From positions 1 to 12,451 of the forward strand of contig JAFQLN010000088.1 of the NCBI GenBank assembly GCA_017414585.1: a stretch of DNA of 12,451 bases. Reading direction: 5' to 3'. Within the stretch, counting starts at the first letter, position 1; each line of letters opens with the position of its first letter. This DNA comes from Clostridia bacterium. Lineage in GTDB: Bacteria; Bacillota_A; Clostridia; Oscillospirales; CAG-272. The notes under the pieces were generated by a model. The model was given only the letters and a program-made list of their open reading frames with translations, had not been told where the DNA came from and did no database searches. The position numbers and the translations under genes were made by a program. Below are positions 6,534 to 12,451 of this stretch, one piece after another.

Positions 6534-7190
6534 ATGAAGCAATATCAGGCTGCCGTATTTGATCTTGACGGAACACTGCTCGATACACTTGACGACCTTC
6601 ATGCAGCTGTCAATCATACCATGAGGTATTTCGGTTATCCGGAGAGAACACGGGAGGAAGTGCGCAGTTTTGTCGGCAACGGTGTGGACAGGCTGATCGA
6701 GCTGTCCGTTCCGGGCGGTGCACAGGATGAAAACTTCCGTGCAGCGATAACGGAATACAGAAACTATTACAACGCACATTCCGAAGTGCTCACAAAGCCC
6801 TATGACGGTATACCGGCACTGATCGAACGCCTGCAGGCTGACAAAATCCCAATTGCCGTAGCGTCCAACAAGCCGCACAAAGCGACAACGGATCTCTGTG
6901 CAAAAATGTTTCCGACCGTTTCTGCTGTCTGCGGAGAACAGGAAAAGGAAGGCATCCGCAGAAAACCGCATCCGGACATGGTTCTGCATATGACGGAGCT
7001 GCTGGGATACAAACCCGAAGAATGTGTGTATATCGGCGATTCCGAAGTGGATTTGCTGACTGCGAAAAATGCCGGCATGGACTGCATCTCGGTTCTATGG
7101 GGATTCCGTGACCGCCAGTGTCTTGAAGAAGCGGGCGGGACTGTTTTTGCTGAAACACCGGAAGAACTTTACCGGATGATCCGCGGATAA
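6534..7190 (+). CDS. HAD-family phosphatase, phosphoglycolate phosphatase-like
   Basis: This 218-residue cytoplasmic phosphatase belongs to the haloacid dehalogenase superfamily, Gph/PgpB-like branch, which hydrolyses small phosphomonoesters such as 2-phosphoglycolate. All four HAD motifs are visible: motif I FDLDGTLLDT (residues 9-18, nucleophile Asp10, acid/base Asp12), motif II with Ser111 in VASNKP, motif III Lys144 in RRKPHPDM, and motif IV GDSEVD (168-173) with the Mg-binding acids. The alpha-helical cap lies between motifs I and II (about 20-85), i.e. a C1 cap. The length is normal for the family. The start is ATG at 6534 with GAGG at 6521-6524. It has its own consensus promoter. No clear terminator follows before the next promoter at 7270, so some readthrough into the acetylation operon is possible. 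Phosphoglycolate as the substrate is a guess from family similarity. Confidence 0.93.
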   Translation: MKQYQAAVFDLDGTLLDTLDDLHAAVNHTMRYFGYPERTREEVRSFVGNGVDRLIELSVPGGAQDENFRAAITEYRNYYNAHSEVLTKPYDGIPALIERLQADKIPIAVASNKPHKATTDLCAKMFPTVSAVCGEQEKEGIRRKPHPDMVLHMTELLGYKPEECVYIGDSEVDLLTAKNAGMDCISVLWGFRDRQCLEEAGGTVFAETPEELYRMIRG

Positions 7191-7269
7191 CGGAGTTTCG
7201 GAGGAGCGGTGAAAGATGTGAATACACCGTGGAAACTTTGTTAAATAAGCGCAGAATGTCGAAATATGG

Positions 7270-7298
7270 TTTACAAAGCCCAAAAATAATGTTATAAT
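7270..7298 (+). promoter_or_regulatory. Sigma-A promoter (extended -10) for the O-acetylation operon
   Basis: TTTACA (7270-7275) and a perfect TATAAT (7293-7298) are separated by 17 bp, and TG precedes the -10 by one base (TGTTATAAT). It starts the transcript of the four genes from 7371. Confidence 0.88.
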
Positions 7299-7300
7299 AA

Positions 7301-7341
7301 TACCGGGTATGCCCCTTTGTTCTGATGGGGAATATCCGGTA
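7301..7341 (+). promoter_or_regulatory. Hairpin at the 5' end of the O-acetylation operon mRNA
   Basis: TACCGGGTAT (7301-7310) pairs with ATATCCGGTA (7332-7341), ten pairs with one G-U. After one mismatch, CCCC (7312-7315) pairs with GGGG (7327-7330) around an 11-nt loop. The expected transcription start (about 7304-7306) falls inside the left arm, so most of the stem would form at the extreme 5' end of the mRNA. As DNA the same palindrome overlaps +1 and could be an operator. No T tract follows, so it is not a standard attenuator. Confidence 0.6.
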
Positions 7342-7370
7342 TTTCACTCTGTTTCCGAAAGGCACTTTGA

Positions 7371-8777
7371 ATGGTTTTTTCCAACCTTTTCTTTCTATAT
7401 ATATTCATGCCTGCGCTTTTGCTCGCATACTTTAATCTGAAAAGCGATGGATGGCGGCGCGGCGTGCTGATCGCCTTTTCGCTGTTCTTCTACGCATGGG
7501 GCGAGCCGATTTATGTTTTTCTGATGATCGGCATGGTGCTGATGGATTTCTGCTTCGGTCTGCTGATCAATCGGACAAGGCGGATCGGATGGCGGCGTTT
7601 CTGGCTGATTCTGGCGATTGCCATAAATCTGGGGATTCTATGTCTGTTCAAATATCTCGGTTTCTTCACTGAAACTGTAAACACCGTTTTCAATATCACA
7701 ATCCCCACGCTGTCTCTGACCATGCCCATCGGCATAAGCTTTTTCACTTTTCAGACGATGTCGTATGTGATCGACGTTTACCGCGAAGATACCGATGTGC
7801 AGAAATCGTTCTTCAAGCTCCTGTTGTACGTTTCCTTCTTTCCGCAGCTGATTGCAGGTCCGATTGTCCGCTATAAGGATATCGAAGCGCAGCTTGACAA
7901 CCGGCAGGTGACGGTGGAAAAGTTCAGCGACGGTCTGTTCCGTTTTTCCGTGGGCCTTGCGAAGAAAGTCCTGATCGCGGACTGCTGTGCGGCGGTAATT
8001 ACATCTTTCTACAGCCTTTCCGATATCACGCTTCTTGCACGGTGGGGCGGAGCGGTGTTTTTCACTCTGCAGCTGTACTTTGACTTCTCCGGGTATTCCG
8101 ACATGGCTATCGGACTCGGACGGATGTTCGGATTTGCATTCATGGAGAACTTCAACTACCCGCTCATCTCCCGCAGTGCGACGGAATTCTGGCGCAGATG
8201 GCATATTTCCCTCGGAACATTCTTCCGTGACTACGTATATATCCCCCTCGGCGGCAACCGGCACGATCAGCAGAGAAATATCATGGTCGTGTGGTTCCTG
8301 ACCGGTATGTGGCACGGCGCATCGTGGAATTTCATGCTCTGGGGCATCTATTACGCTATTCTCCTTCTTTGGGAAAAGAGCGTGCTGCTGAAAGTCTTCG
8401 AGAAGATGCCGAAGGTGATTTCCTTTGTTGTCACACATTTCTACACCGTTTTCATCACCGTATTCGGCTTCGCGATTTTCTACTTTGACAAGGATCTTAT
8501 AAAAAATCTCGGTTATCTGTTCGGCGTCGGCTGTACGGGACTGACAGACCTCTACACCAATTCCGTCTTCATGGAGAATGTGATTCTTCTGGCGGCTGCG
8601 GTATTCTTCTCGATTCCCCTGATTCCGACTGTCTGGAAAGCATTAAAAGAAAAGAATCTCATCCCGTATACGGCGGAACGGATTCTGAAAACCGTCGTTC
8701 TGGTTGTCTTCATTGCAGCCGCGACAATCCGTCTGGTCGGCAACAGCTATACGGCGTTCCTCTATTTCCGCTTCTGA
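7371..8777 (+). CDS. MBOAT family O-acetyltransferase (AlgI/DltB/PatA-like)
   Basis: This 468-residue polytopic membrane protein is a membrane-bound O-acyltransferase. Such proteins take acetyl groups from cytoplasmic acetyl-CoA and pass them across the membrane to a partner that acetylates a surface or secreted polysaccharide. Diagnostic sequence includes the N-terminal FSLFFYAWGEP (36-46), the SFFPQLIAGPIVRY block (155-168), LYFDFSGYSDMAIGLGRMFG (235-254), EFWRRWHISLGTFFRDYVYIPLGG (272-295) and TGMWHGASWNF (311-321), whose His315 matches the invariant catalytic MBOAT histidine. About ten or more hydrophobic segments span the protein, and its length matches AlgI relatives. The start is ATG at 7371 with GAAAGG at 7357-7362. 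The DHHW/AlgX-like gene follows 30 nt later, the usual partner arrangement. The acetylated polymer is unknown, and no biosynthesis genes for it are in the window. Confidence 0.95.
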   Translation: MVFSNLFFLYIFMPALLLAYFNLKSDGWRRGVLIAFSLFFYAWGEPIYVFLMIGMVLMDFCFGLLINRTRRIGWRRFWLILAIAINLGILCLFKYLGFFTETVNTVFNITIPTLSLTMPIGISFFTFQTMSYVIDVYREDTDVQKSFFKLLLYVSFFPQLIAGPIVRYKDIEAQLDNRQVTVEKFSDGLFRFSVGLAKKVLIADCCAAVITSFYSLSDITLLARWGGAVFFTLQLYFDFSGYSDMAIGLGRMFGFAFMENFNYPLISRSATEFWRRWHISLGTFFRDYVYIPLGGNRHDQQRNIMVVWFLTGMWHGASWNFMLWGIYYAILLLWEKSVLLKVFEKMPKVISFVVTHFYTVFITVFGFAIFYFDKDLIKNLGYLFGVGCTGLTDLYTNSVFMENVILLAAAVFFSIPLIPTVWKALKEKNLIPYTAERILKTVVLVVFIAAATIRLVGNSYTAFLYFRF

Positions 8778-8792
8778 CAGAACCTGAATAAC

Positions 8793-8799
8793 AGAAAGG
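8793..8799 (+). promoter_or_regulatory. Ribosome binding site supporting a TTG start
   Basis: AGAAAGG lies 8 nt before the TTG at 8808. No in-frame ATG occurs before residue 45, and starting there would remove the membrane anchor, so TTG is the likely start codon. Confidence 0.8.
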
Positions 8800-8807
8800 C
8801 AAATCAC

Positions 8808-10658
8808 TTGAAACAAAAAATCGTTGATATCGTATGTCTTTGCTTGGTCGGAGCTGTATTCGGCAGCGTGGTGCTGCTTAACCTCATACAGCCGAATAGA
8901 CCGACAGAGTCCGAACTGGAACAGCGAAAACTCGCAGAAATGCCGGCGTTTACGCTTTCCTCCCTTGCGGATGGCAGTTATTTTGCCGGTGTGTCCGCAT
9001 TTATTTCCGATACCTTTCTTTTCCGCGATCAGCTGATGGATGTATCCAAAAAGATGGATACACTCCGCGGTGTGGATTACCAGATCGGCGGGGAAGACAA
9101 TTTCGTTCTGCTGGATGCTTCATCCGGCAATCAGCAACAGGAAGATACGGAGCTGCGTGATAAACTCGCACAGGCACTGGAAAATCTCCAGAAGGAAAAT
9201 CAGCAGACACCCGGAAATGATCCTTCCGATGATACAGCGTCCGGTATCATCGTCGGTGGTATGCTGGAGGATGAACCGCAAACCGATTCCGAGGAAAGTC
9301 CCGGTATGATCATACTTCCGGAAGAAGATATGCCCGAAGATCCGTGGGCTGCATACGAAACGGACGAACCCGCTGTAGTGCCGCCGGACGATCCCGTGAC
9401 GGAAGAATCCGCAGAGACAGATGTACCGGAAACTTCCGAACAGCCTGACGAACCTGTACAGCCCGAACAGAACGCGGTTACATCCCTGAAGCTGTCCCGT
9501 GAAAAGCTGAAACTGACCGTCGGCAGCGGCGCGGTTGTGTATGCGACCGTTGATACGACACTGGAAGAAACTGTCAATGTGCGCTGGTCCGTATCAGACA
9601 AGAATATTGCTTCGATTGCCATGAATCCCCAGGGCGGCATCGACGTCAAAGGGATTATGCCCGGTACCTGTACGCTGACCTGTTCGTATCAGGATCAGTT
9701 CAAGGAAACCTGTGAAATCACCGTTACAGAAATTATCACGACCGGCAATACCGGAGCCAATGTGCAGGCGGACTTTTTAACCGGCGGTATGTTTATTTAC
9801 GGCGATGCGGTTTATACGCAGGGCTTCTACAGTGAAAGCACTTCCAAGTCCTACGCGCAGACAGCCCTGTATTATAAGCAGCTTTTCGGTGAAAACGTCA
9901 ATGTGAGCGTTGTGATTGCTCCTGTGTCCGCGATTGCTCTGGAAGGTACTGACATCCAGCAGAAACTGAAAATTCAGGATCAGCGTGCGGTACTTGACAA
10001 AATGGAACAGTGGATGGACGACAGCGTCAATTTCGTGGATGTCTACTCCGAAATGTACGATCACCGCAGTGAATACCTCTATTTCAAGAGTGACCACCAC
10101 TGGAACCAGCGCGGCGCTTATTATGCTTACAGCGCGTTTGCGAAATCCATCGGTCTGGAACCCACGCCCCTTGATGAATTCGATTACGAAATCCGGAATG
10201 AAACGTATTACGGAAGTTTGTATTCCCTCACGCGCGACGAACGTGTCAAGAATTTCGTCGATACGGTAGAAGTGTTCAAATCCCGAAAGCCGCATACGAT
10301 GACGCTGACTACGATCAACGGTTCCACCATCAACACAAACAACTCTATTGTTGCGTCGCATAAGACCTATCTGACCTTTATTTCCGGCGACAATCCGTAT
10401 ACGGTTATCAATGTACCCGAAAATCCGCAGGACAAAAATGTACTCGTCCTCAAGGACTCCTTCGGCAATGCATTCGTGCCGTATCTCTGCGAACATTTCG
10501 GCAACATCATCGTCGTGGATGTCCGCCATACCTCGATGAATGTCTATGAACATCTGAAGGACTACGGTTTGACGGATATCGTTTTCATGAACAATATTCA
10601 GGCGGCGAACACGGCAAGCTGGCCGTCCATGTATCTTTCTGCGGTGGGTGTTCATTGA
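8808..10658 (+). CDS. DHHW/AlgX-J-like O-acetylation protein with inserted Ig-like domain
   Basis: This 616-residue protein starts with TTG. An N-terminal signal anchor (about residues 5-26) puts the rest outside the cytoplasm. Residues 32-90 match the opening of AlgJ/AlgX-like proteins (ELEQRKLAEMPAF, FISDTFLFRDQLMD). Residues 103-222 are a Gln-rich then acidic, Pro/Thr-rich low-complexity linker. Residues 224-309 look like a Big_2 bacterial Ig-like domain (SLKLSREKLKLTVGS, VRWSVSDKNIASI, GIMPGTCTLTC). The SGNH-like catalytic part resumes at about 327, with the signature KSDHHWNQRGAYYAY (427-441) and LVLKDSFGNAFVPY (546-559). By analogy with the AlgX Asp/His/Ser triad, Asp429, His431 and Ser551 are the likely catalytic residues. 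It should transfer acetyl groups supplied by the upstream MBOAT protein to a glycan. The linker plus Ig domain interrupts the domain seen in simpler relatives. Its TGA overlaps the ATG of the next gene by one base. Confidence 0.9.
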   Translation: MKQKIVDIVCLCLVGAVFGSVVLLNLIQPNRPTESELEQRKLAEMPAFTLSSLADGSYFAGVSAFISDTFLFRDQLMDVSKKMDTLRGVDYQIGGEDNFVLLDASSGNQQQEDTELRDKLAQALENLQKENQQTPGNDPSDDTASGIIVGGMLEDEPQTDSEESPGMIILPEEDMPEDPWAAYETDEPAVVPPDDPVTEESAETDVPETSEQPDEPVQPEQNAVTSLKLSREKLKLTVGSGAVVYATVDTTLEETVNVRWSVSDKNIASIAMNPQGGIDVKGIMPGTCTLTCSYQDQFKETCEITVTEIITTGNTGANVQADFLTGGMFIYGDAVYTQGFYSESTSKSYAQTALYYKQLFGENVNVSVVIAPVSAIALEGTDIQQKLKIQDQRAVLDKMEQWMDDSVNFVDVYSEMYDHRSEYLYFKSDHHWNQRGAYYAYSAFAKSIGLEPTPLDEFDYEIRNETYYGSLYSLTRDERVKNFVDTVEVFKSRKPHTMTLTTINGSTINTNNSIVASHKTYLTFISGDNPYTVINVPENPQDKNVLVLKDSFGNAFVPYLCEHFGNIIVVDVRHTSMNVYEHLKDYGLTDIVFMNNIQAANTASWPSMYLSAVGVH

Positions 10659-11356
10659 TGAAGAAAAACAAGCAGAAAGAGAATCTGCATGAAGGACACC
10701 GCCAGCGAATGCTCAACCGGGTGCGGGAACGAGGAATGGATGGGCTGTATCCGCACGAAGTGTTGGAAGTACTGCTGTTCCGTATTCTGCCCCGCGTCAA
10801 TACGAATCCGCACGGTCATCGGCTGATCAATGCTTTCGGTTCTCTCAAAAATGTGCTGGAAGCAAGTCCGGGTGAACTGGAGCGGGTGGAGGGAATCGGA
10901 CCGGCAAGCGCAGCTTTTATCGCAGAAACCCGTCCGACTGTTTCGCAGATGATTCTGGAACAGTATACCGGTGCGAATGATCTCACCCTGCTGGATTTTG
11001 CCATCCTGACCGACTGGTTCATGCGGGATGAAAAACAACCTGTGGGCATTCTTCTCATGGAAGGGGACGGAACCTTTTTGGATTTCACCAGCCTGCCGCT
11101 TGTCAGGAATGAGATGGGAGAACTGCTGCTTTCTTCCATGTTCGCATCTCTTCCGTATGATCTGACCAACCTTGAATTCTGTCTGTTTGTCCGTCCGGCG
11201 CAGGCGTTTTCGGAGGACGATATTGCGGCAATCCGCCGGTATACCTTTGCAAAGAGCTTTATTTTGCAGGAAATATATGTGATGCAGAAGAGAAAGCCCT
11301 GTCCGGTTCTGTATCCGGAACGGGAACAACCAGATGCATCCGTAAATAGATACTAA
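10658..11356 (+). CDS. RadC-like (UPF0758) protein with degenerate JAMM domain
   Basis: This 232-residue protein starts at the ATG of a TGATG overlap with the previous gene. The N-terminal half is typical of the UPF0758/RadC family: HEGHRQRMLNRVRERGMDGL (11-30), YPHEVLEVLLFRILPRVNTN (31-50), then FGSLKNVLEASPGELERVEGIG (60-81), a helix-hairpin-helix expected to touch DNA. The C-terminal half (about 108-212) keeps the outline of a RadC JAB1/MPN domain, but the metal-binding HxHPxG...S..D motif is not intact. The equivalent segment reads FVRPAQAFSEDDIAAIRR (177-194), retaining Ser and Asp but with neither histidine nor the HPSG loop. A metalloprotease-type activity is therefore unlikely. The historic DNA-repair role of RadC is itself doubtful. 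Cotranscription with an O-acetylation pair is odd and gives no obvious function. Confidence 0.85.
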   Translation: MKKNKQKENLHEGHRQRMLNRVRERGMDGLYPHEVLEVLLFRILPRVNTNPHGHRLINAFGSLKNVLEASPGELERVEGIGPASAAFIAETRPTVSQMILEQYTGANDLTLLDFAILTDWFMRDEKQPVGILLMEGDGTFLDFTSLPLVRNEMGELLLSSMFASLPYDLTNLEFCLFVRPAQAFSEDDIAAIRRYTFAKSFILQEIYVMQKRKPCPVLYPEREQPDASVNRY

Positions 11357-11370
11357 AAAGGAGAATCGTT

Positions 11371-12195
11371 ATGAAACTCGGTATTATCAACGGTTGGGAT
11401 GAAGGCAGCTTCAAATATGTTGCTGACCTCGGACTCCACGCAGTCGAATTCTGCTGCAACCATAATTACGACAGTATGGAAGTGGCAGGACACATTGACG
11501 AAATCAAGGCGAGAATGGAAAAGTACGATGTACAGGTCGGTTCCATCGGACGCTGGGGGCAGGTTCGCATCGACGAAAACGGGGAAGTGATCCCGTCAGC
11601 TCTGCAGCATGACAAAAACCTGATCGACGCGGCATCCGCTCTCGGCTGTCCTGTATTCAATACCGGATGTAACTGGACGGGAGGGAAAACCTTTGAAGAA
11701 AACTGCGAAATTGCCATTGCGTATTTTGGAACGCTGATTGAGTATGCAAAGGGCAAGAATGTTAAAATTGCTGTATACAATTGTAGCTGGGCGAACTTCG
11801 TTGTCACCGAAAAGGAATGGGAAGTCGTGCTTGGCGCACTGCCCGAACTCGGACTGAAATACGATACCTCCCACTGTCTCGGCAGAGGCGGTGACTACCT
11901 GCATGAAATGTGCGCGTGGGGACACAGAATTTACCACTTCCACGTCAAAGGCTCCATGTACGTGGACGGAAAGCACTACGATGACCCGCCGGCAGGACTG
12001 GATCAGGTCAACTGGGGGGCTGTCATGAACGCACTGTACACCAAGGGCTACAACGGTATGCTTTCGATCGAACCGCATTCCGGAAACTGGATGGGTGTGC
12101 GCGGTCAGTGGGGCGTGGAATTCACCATCCGCTTCATCACGCCGTACATCATGCCTGAGGACTACACTTACGACGGAAGTCCGTATATGCCGTAA
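11371..12195 (+). CDS. Sugar phosphate isomerase/epimerase-like TIM-barrel protein
   Basis: This 274-residue cytoplasmic protein belongs to the xylose-isomerase-like/AP-endonuclease-2 TIM-barrel superfamily, which includes many sugar isomerases, epimerases and inosose dehydratase-like enzymes. The start is ATG at 11371 with AAGGAG at 11358-11363, 14 nt after the RadC-like stop. Strand-end residues that usually bind the metal are recognisable: AVEFCC (Glu26) in strand 2, LGLKYDTSHCLG (Asp165, His168) in strand 6, YHFHVKG (His189, His191) in strand 7 and LSIEPH (Glu234) in strand 8. At strand 5, where the superfamily normally has a metal-binding Glu (AxEN), the sequence reads KIAVYNCSW, with Tyr136 in that position. 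It may belong to a subfamily with a different metal site. The substrate is unknown. It is the last gene before a strong terminator. Confidence 0.9.
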   Translation: MKLGIINGWDEGSFKYVADLGLHAVEFCCNHNYDSMEVAGHIDEIKARMEKYDVQVGSIGRWGQVRIDENGEVIPSALQHDKNLIDAASALGCPVFNTGCNWTGGKTFEENCEIAIAYFGTLIEYAKGKNVKIAVYNCSWANFVVTEKEWEVVLGALPELGLKYDTSHCLGRGGDYLHEMCAWGHRIYHFHVKGSMYVDGKHYDDPPAGLDQVNWGAVMNALYTKGYNGMLSIEPHSGNWMGVRGQWGVEFTIRFITPYIMPEDYTYDGSPYMP

Positions 12196-12209
12196 AACTG
12201 CATAAAGAC

Positions 12210-12249
12210 AGCACCTTTCGCATCAGCTGTGATACGGAAGGTGCTTTTT
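12210..12249 (+). terminator. Strong intrinsic terminator of the O-acetylation operon
   Basis: A 16-position stem (12210-12225 with 12230-12245, one mismatch and one G-U) closes the 4-nt loop GCTG and runs into five T (12245-12249), then C and more T. It ends the operon that begins at 7270 and lies between two converging genes. Confidence 0.93.
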
Positions 12250-12322
12250 CTTTGTTATTTTCTGATTTTTGCTGCTATATTCCGGATTTCTCCGCGGAGA
12301 ATGCTGCTTTCGTCATTATCAT

Positions 12323-12451
12323 TTATTCTTTGTTTTTTACACATTCGGCAATGGGTTTGGCGAGAATAGCTCCGACAGTTTTCAGCGATGCAAAGAGCGC
12401 ACTTCCTCCGTATCCGGCTCCGGGATATGGTTGACGAGCAGGCAGTCCGTC
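12323..12451 (-). CDS. C-terminal end of a minus-strand gene, product unknown (partial)
   Basis: On the minus strand an open frame enters from the right edge and runs 42 codons to a TAA (12325-12323). It reads DGLPARQPYPGAGYGGSALF, followed by ASLKTVGAILAKPIAECVKN and a final KE. The composition (small and aliphatic residues with regular charges, codons like those of neighbouring genes) and the charged tail look like a true C-terminus. A real convergent gene would explain the strong terminator to its left. The piece is short enough that an open frame could arise by chance, and I cannot name a family. Confidence 0.5.
   Translation of the reverse strand, partial: DGLPARQPYPGAGYGGSALFASLKTVGAILAKPIAECVKNKE

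Noticed and set aside
7207..7229. Terminator after the HAD hydrolase (CGGTG..CACCG stem)
   Set aside because: The 5-bp stem has a 13-nt loop and no T tract, so it is too weak to call.
9777..10655. A 292-codon minus-strand open frame over the DHHW gene (similarly 7638-8438 over MBOAT and 10652-11329 over the RadC-like gene)
   Set aside because: These also mirror the + strand codons in register and have no recognisable domains; the + strand genes are clearly real.
12252..12434. A 60-codon + strand frame after the last terminator
   Set aside because: It has no ribosome binding site, begins inside the T-rich tail of the terminator and has a low-complexity hydrophobic product. The opposite strand offers a more protein-like frame.

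Overview
The window looks like the chromosome of a gut-type Clostridia (Firmicutes/Bacillota, probably Oscillospiraceae-like). The reasons are purine-rich Shine-Dalgarno sites before almost every gene, consensus sigma-A promoters (one exact TTGACA-N17-TATAAT), an ECF sigma of the type common in clostridia, and an intergenic palindromic repeat resembling those seen in gut clostridia. Base composition is roughly balanced. The taxonomic placement is inferred; no marker gene other than a partial aspS is present. Every complete gene lies on the + strand.

Layout. (1) 1-2373: the 3' part of aspS (aspartyl-tRNA synthetase), a 75-residue helical small protein and an alpha/beta-hydrolase esterase, tightly spaced and closed by a strong intrinsic terminator. 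(2) 2439-3962: a single-gene unit with an extended -10 promoter, a MATE efflux transporter and a short terminator. (3) 4020-6095: an ECF sigma factor that overlaps by 4 nt (GTGA) a membrane-anchored serpin whose N-terminus looks like an anti-sigma factor. (4) 6096-6533: a 438-nt gap with a small perfect hairpin, a MITE-like imperfect palindrome carrying a 32-bp tandem duplication, and a consensus promoter. (5) 6534-7190: a phosphoglycolate-phosphatase-like HAD hydrolase. (6) 7270-12249: a promoter with a hairpin at the mRNA 5' end, then MBOAT O-acetyltransferase, DHHW/AlgX-like partner, RadC-like protein and sugar-phosphate isomerase/epimerase-like protein, ending in a strong terminator. (7) 12323-12451: the likely C-terminal end of a minus-strand gene converging on that terminator.

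How the genes may work together. The MBOAT and DHHW proteins form a recognisable membrane/extracytoplasmic O-acetylation pair, probably acting on a surface polysaccharide. The sigma factor and serpin look like a two-gene signalling module in which a protease-trapping fold replaces the usual sensor domain of an anti-sigma factor. If correct, this would sense or answer extracellular proteases by covalent trapping, and it is the most interesting candidate system here. Two proteins of the last operon have lost or changed expected metal ligands: the RadC-like protein lacks the JAMM histidines, and the isomerase-like protein has Tyr in place of the first metal-binding Glu. Both may have non-standard roles.
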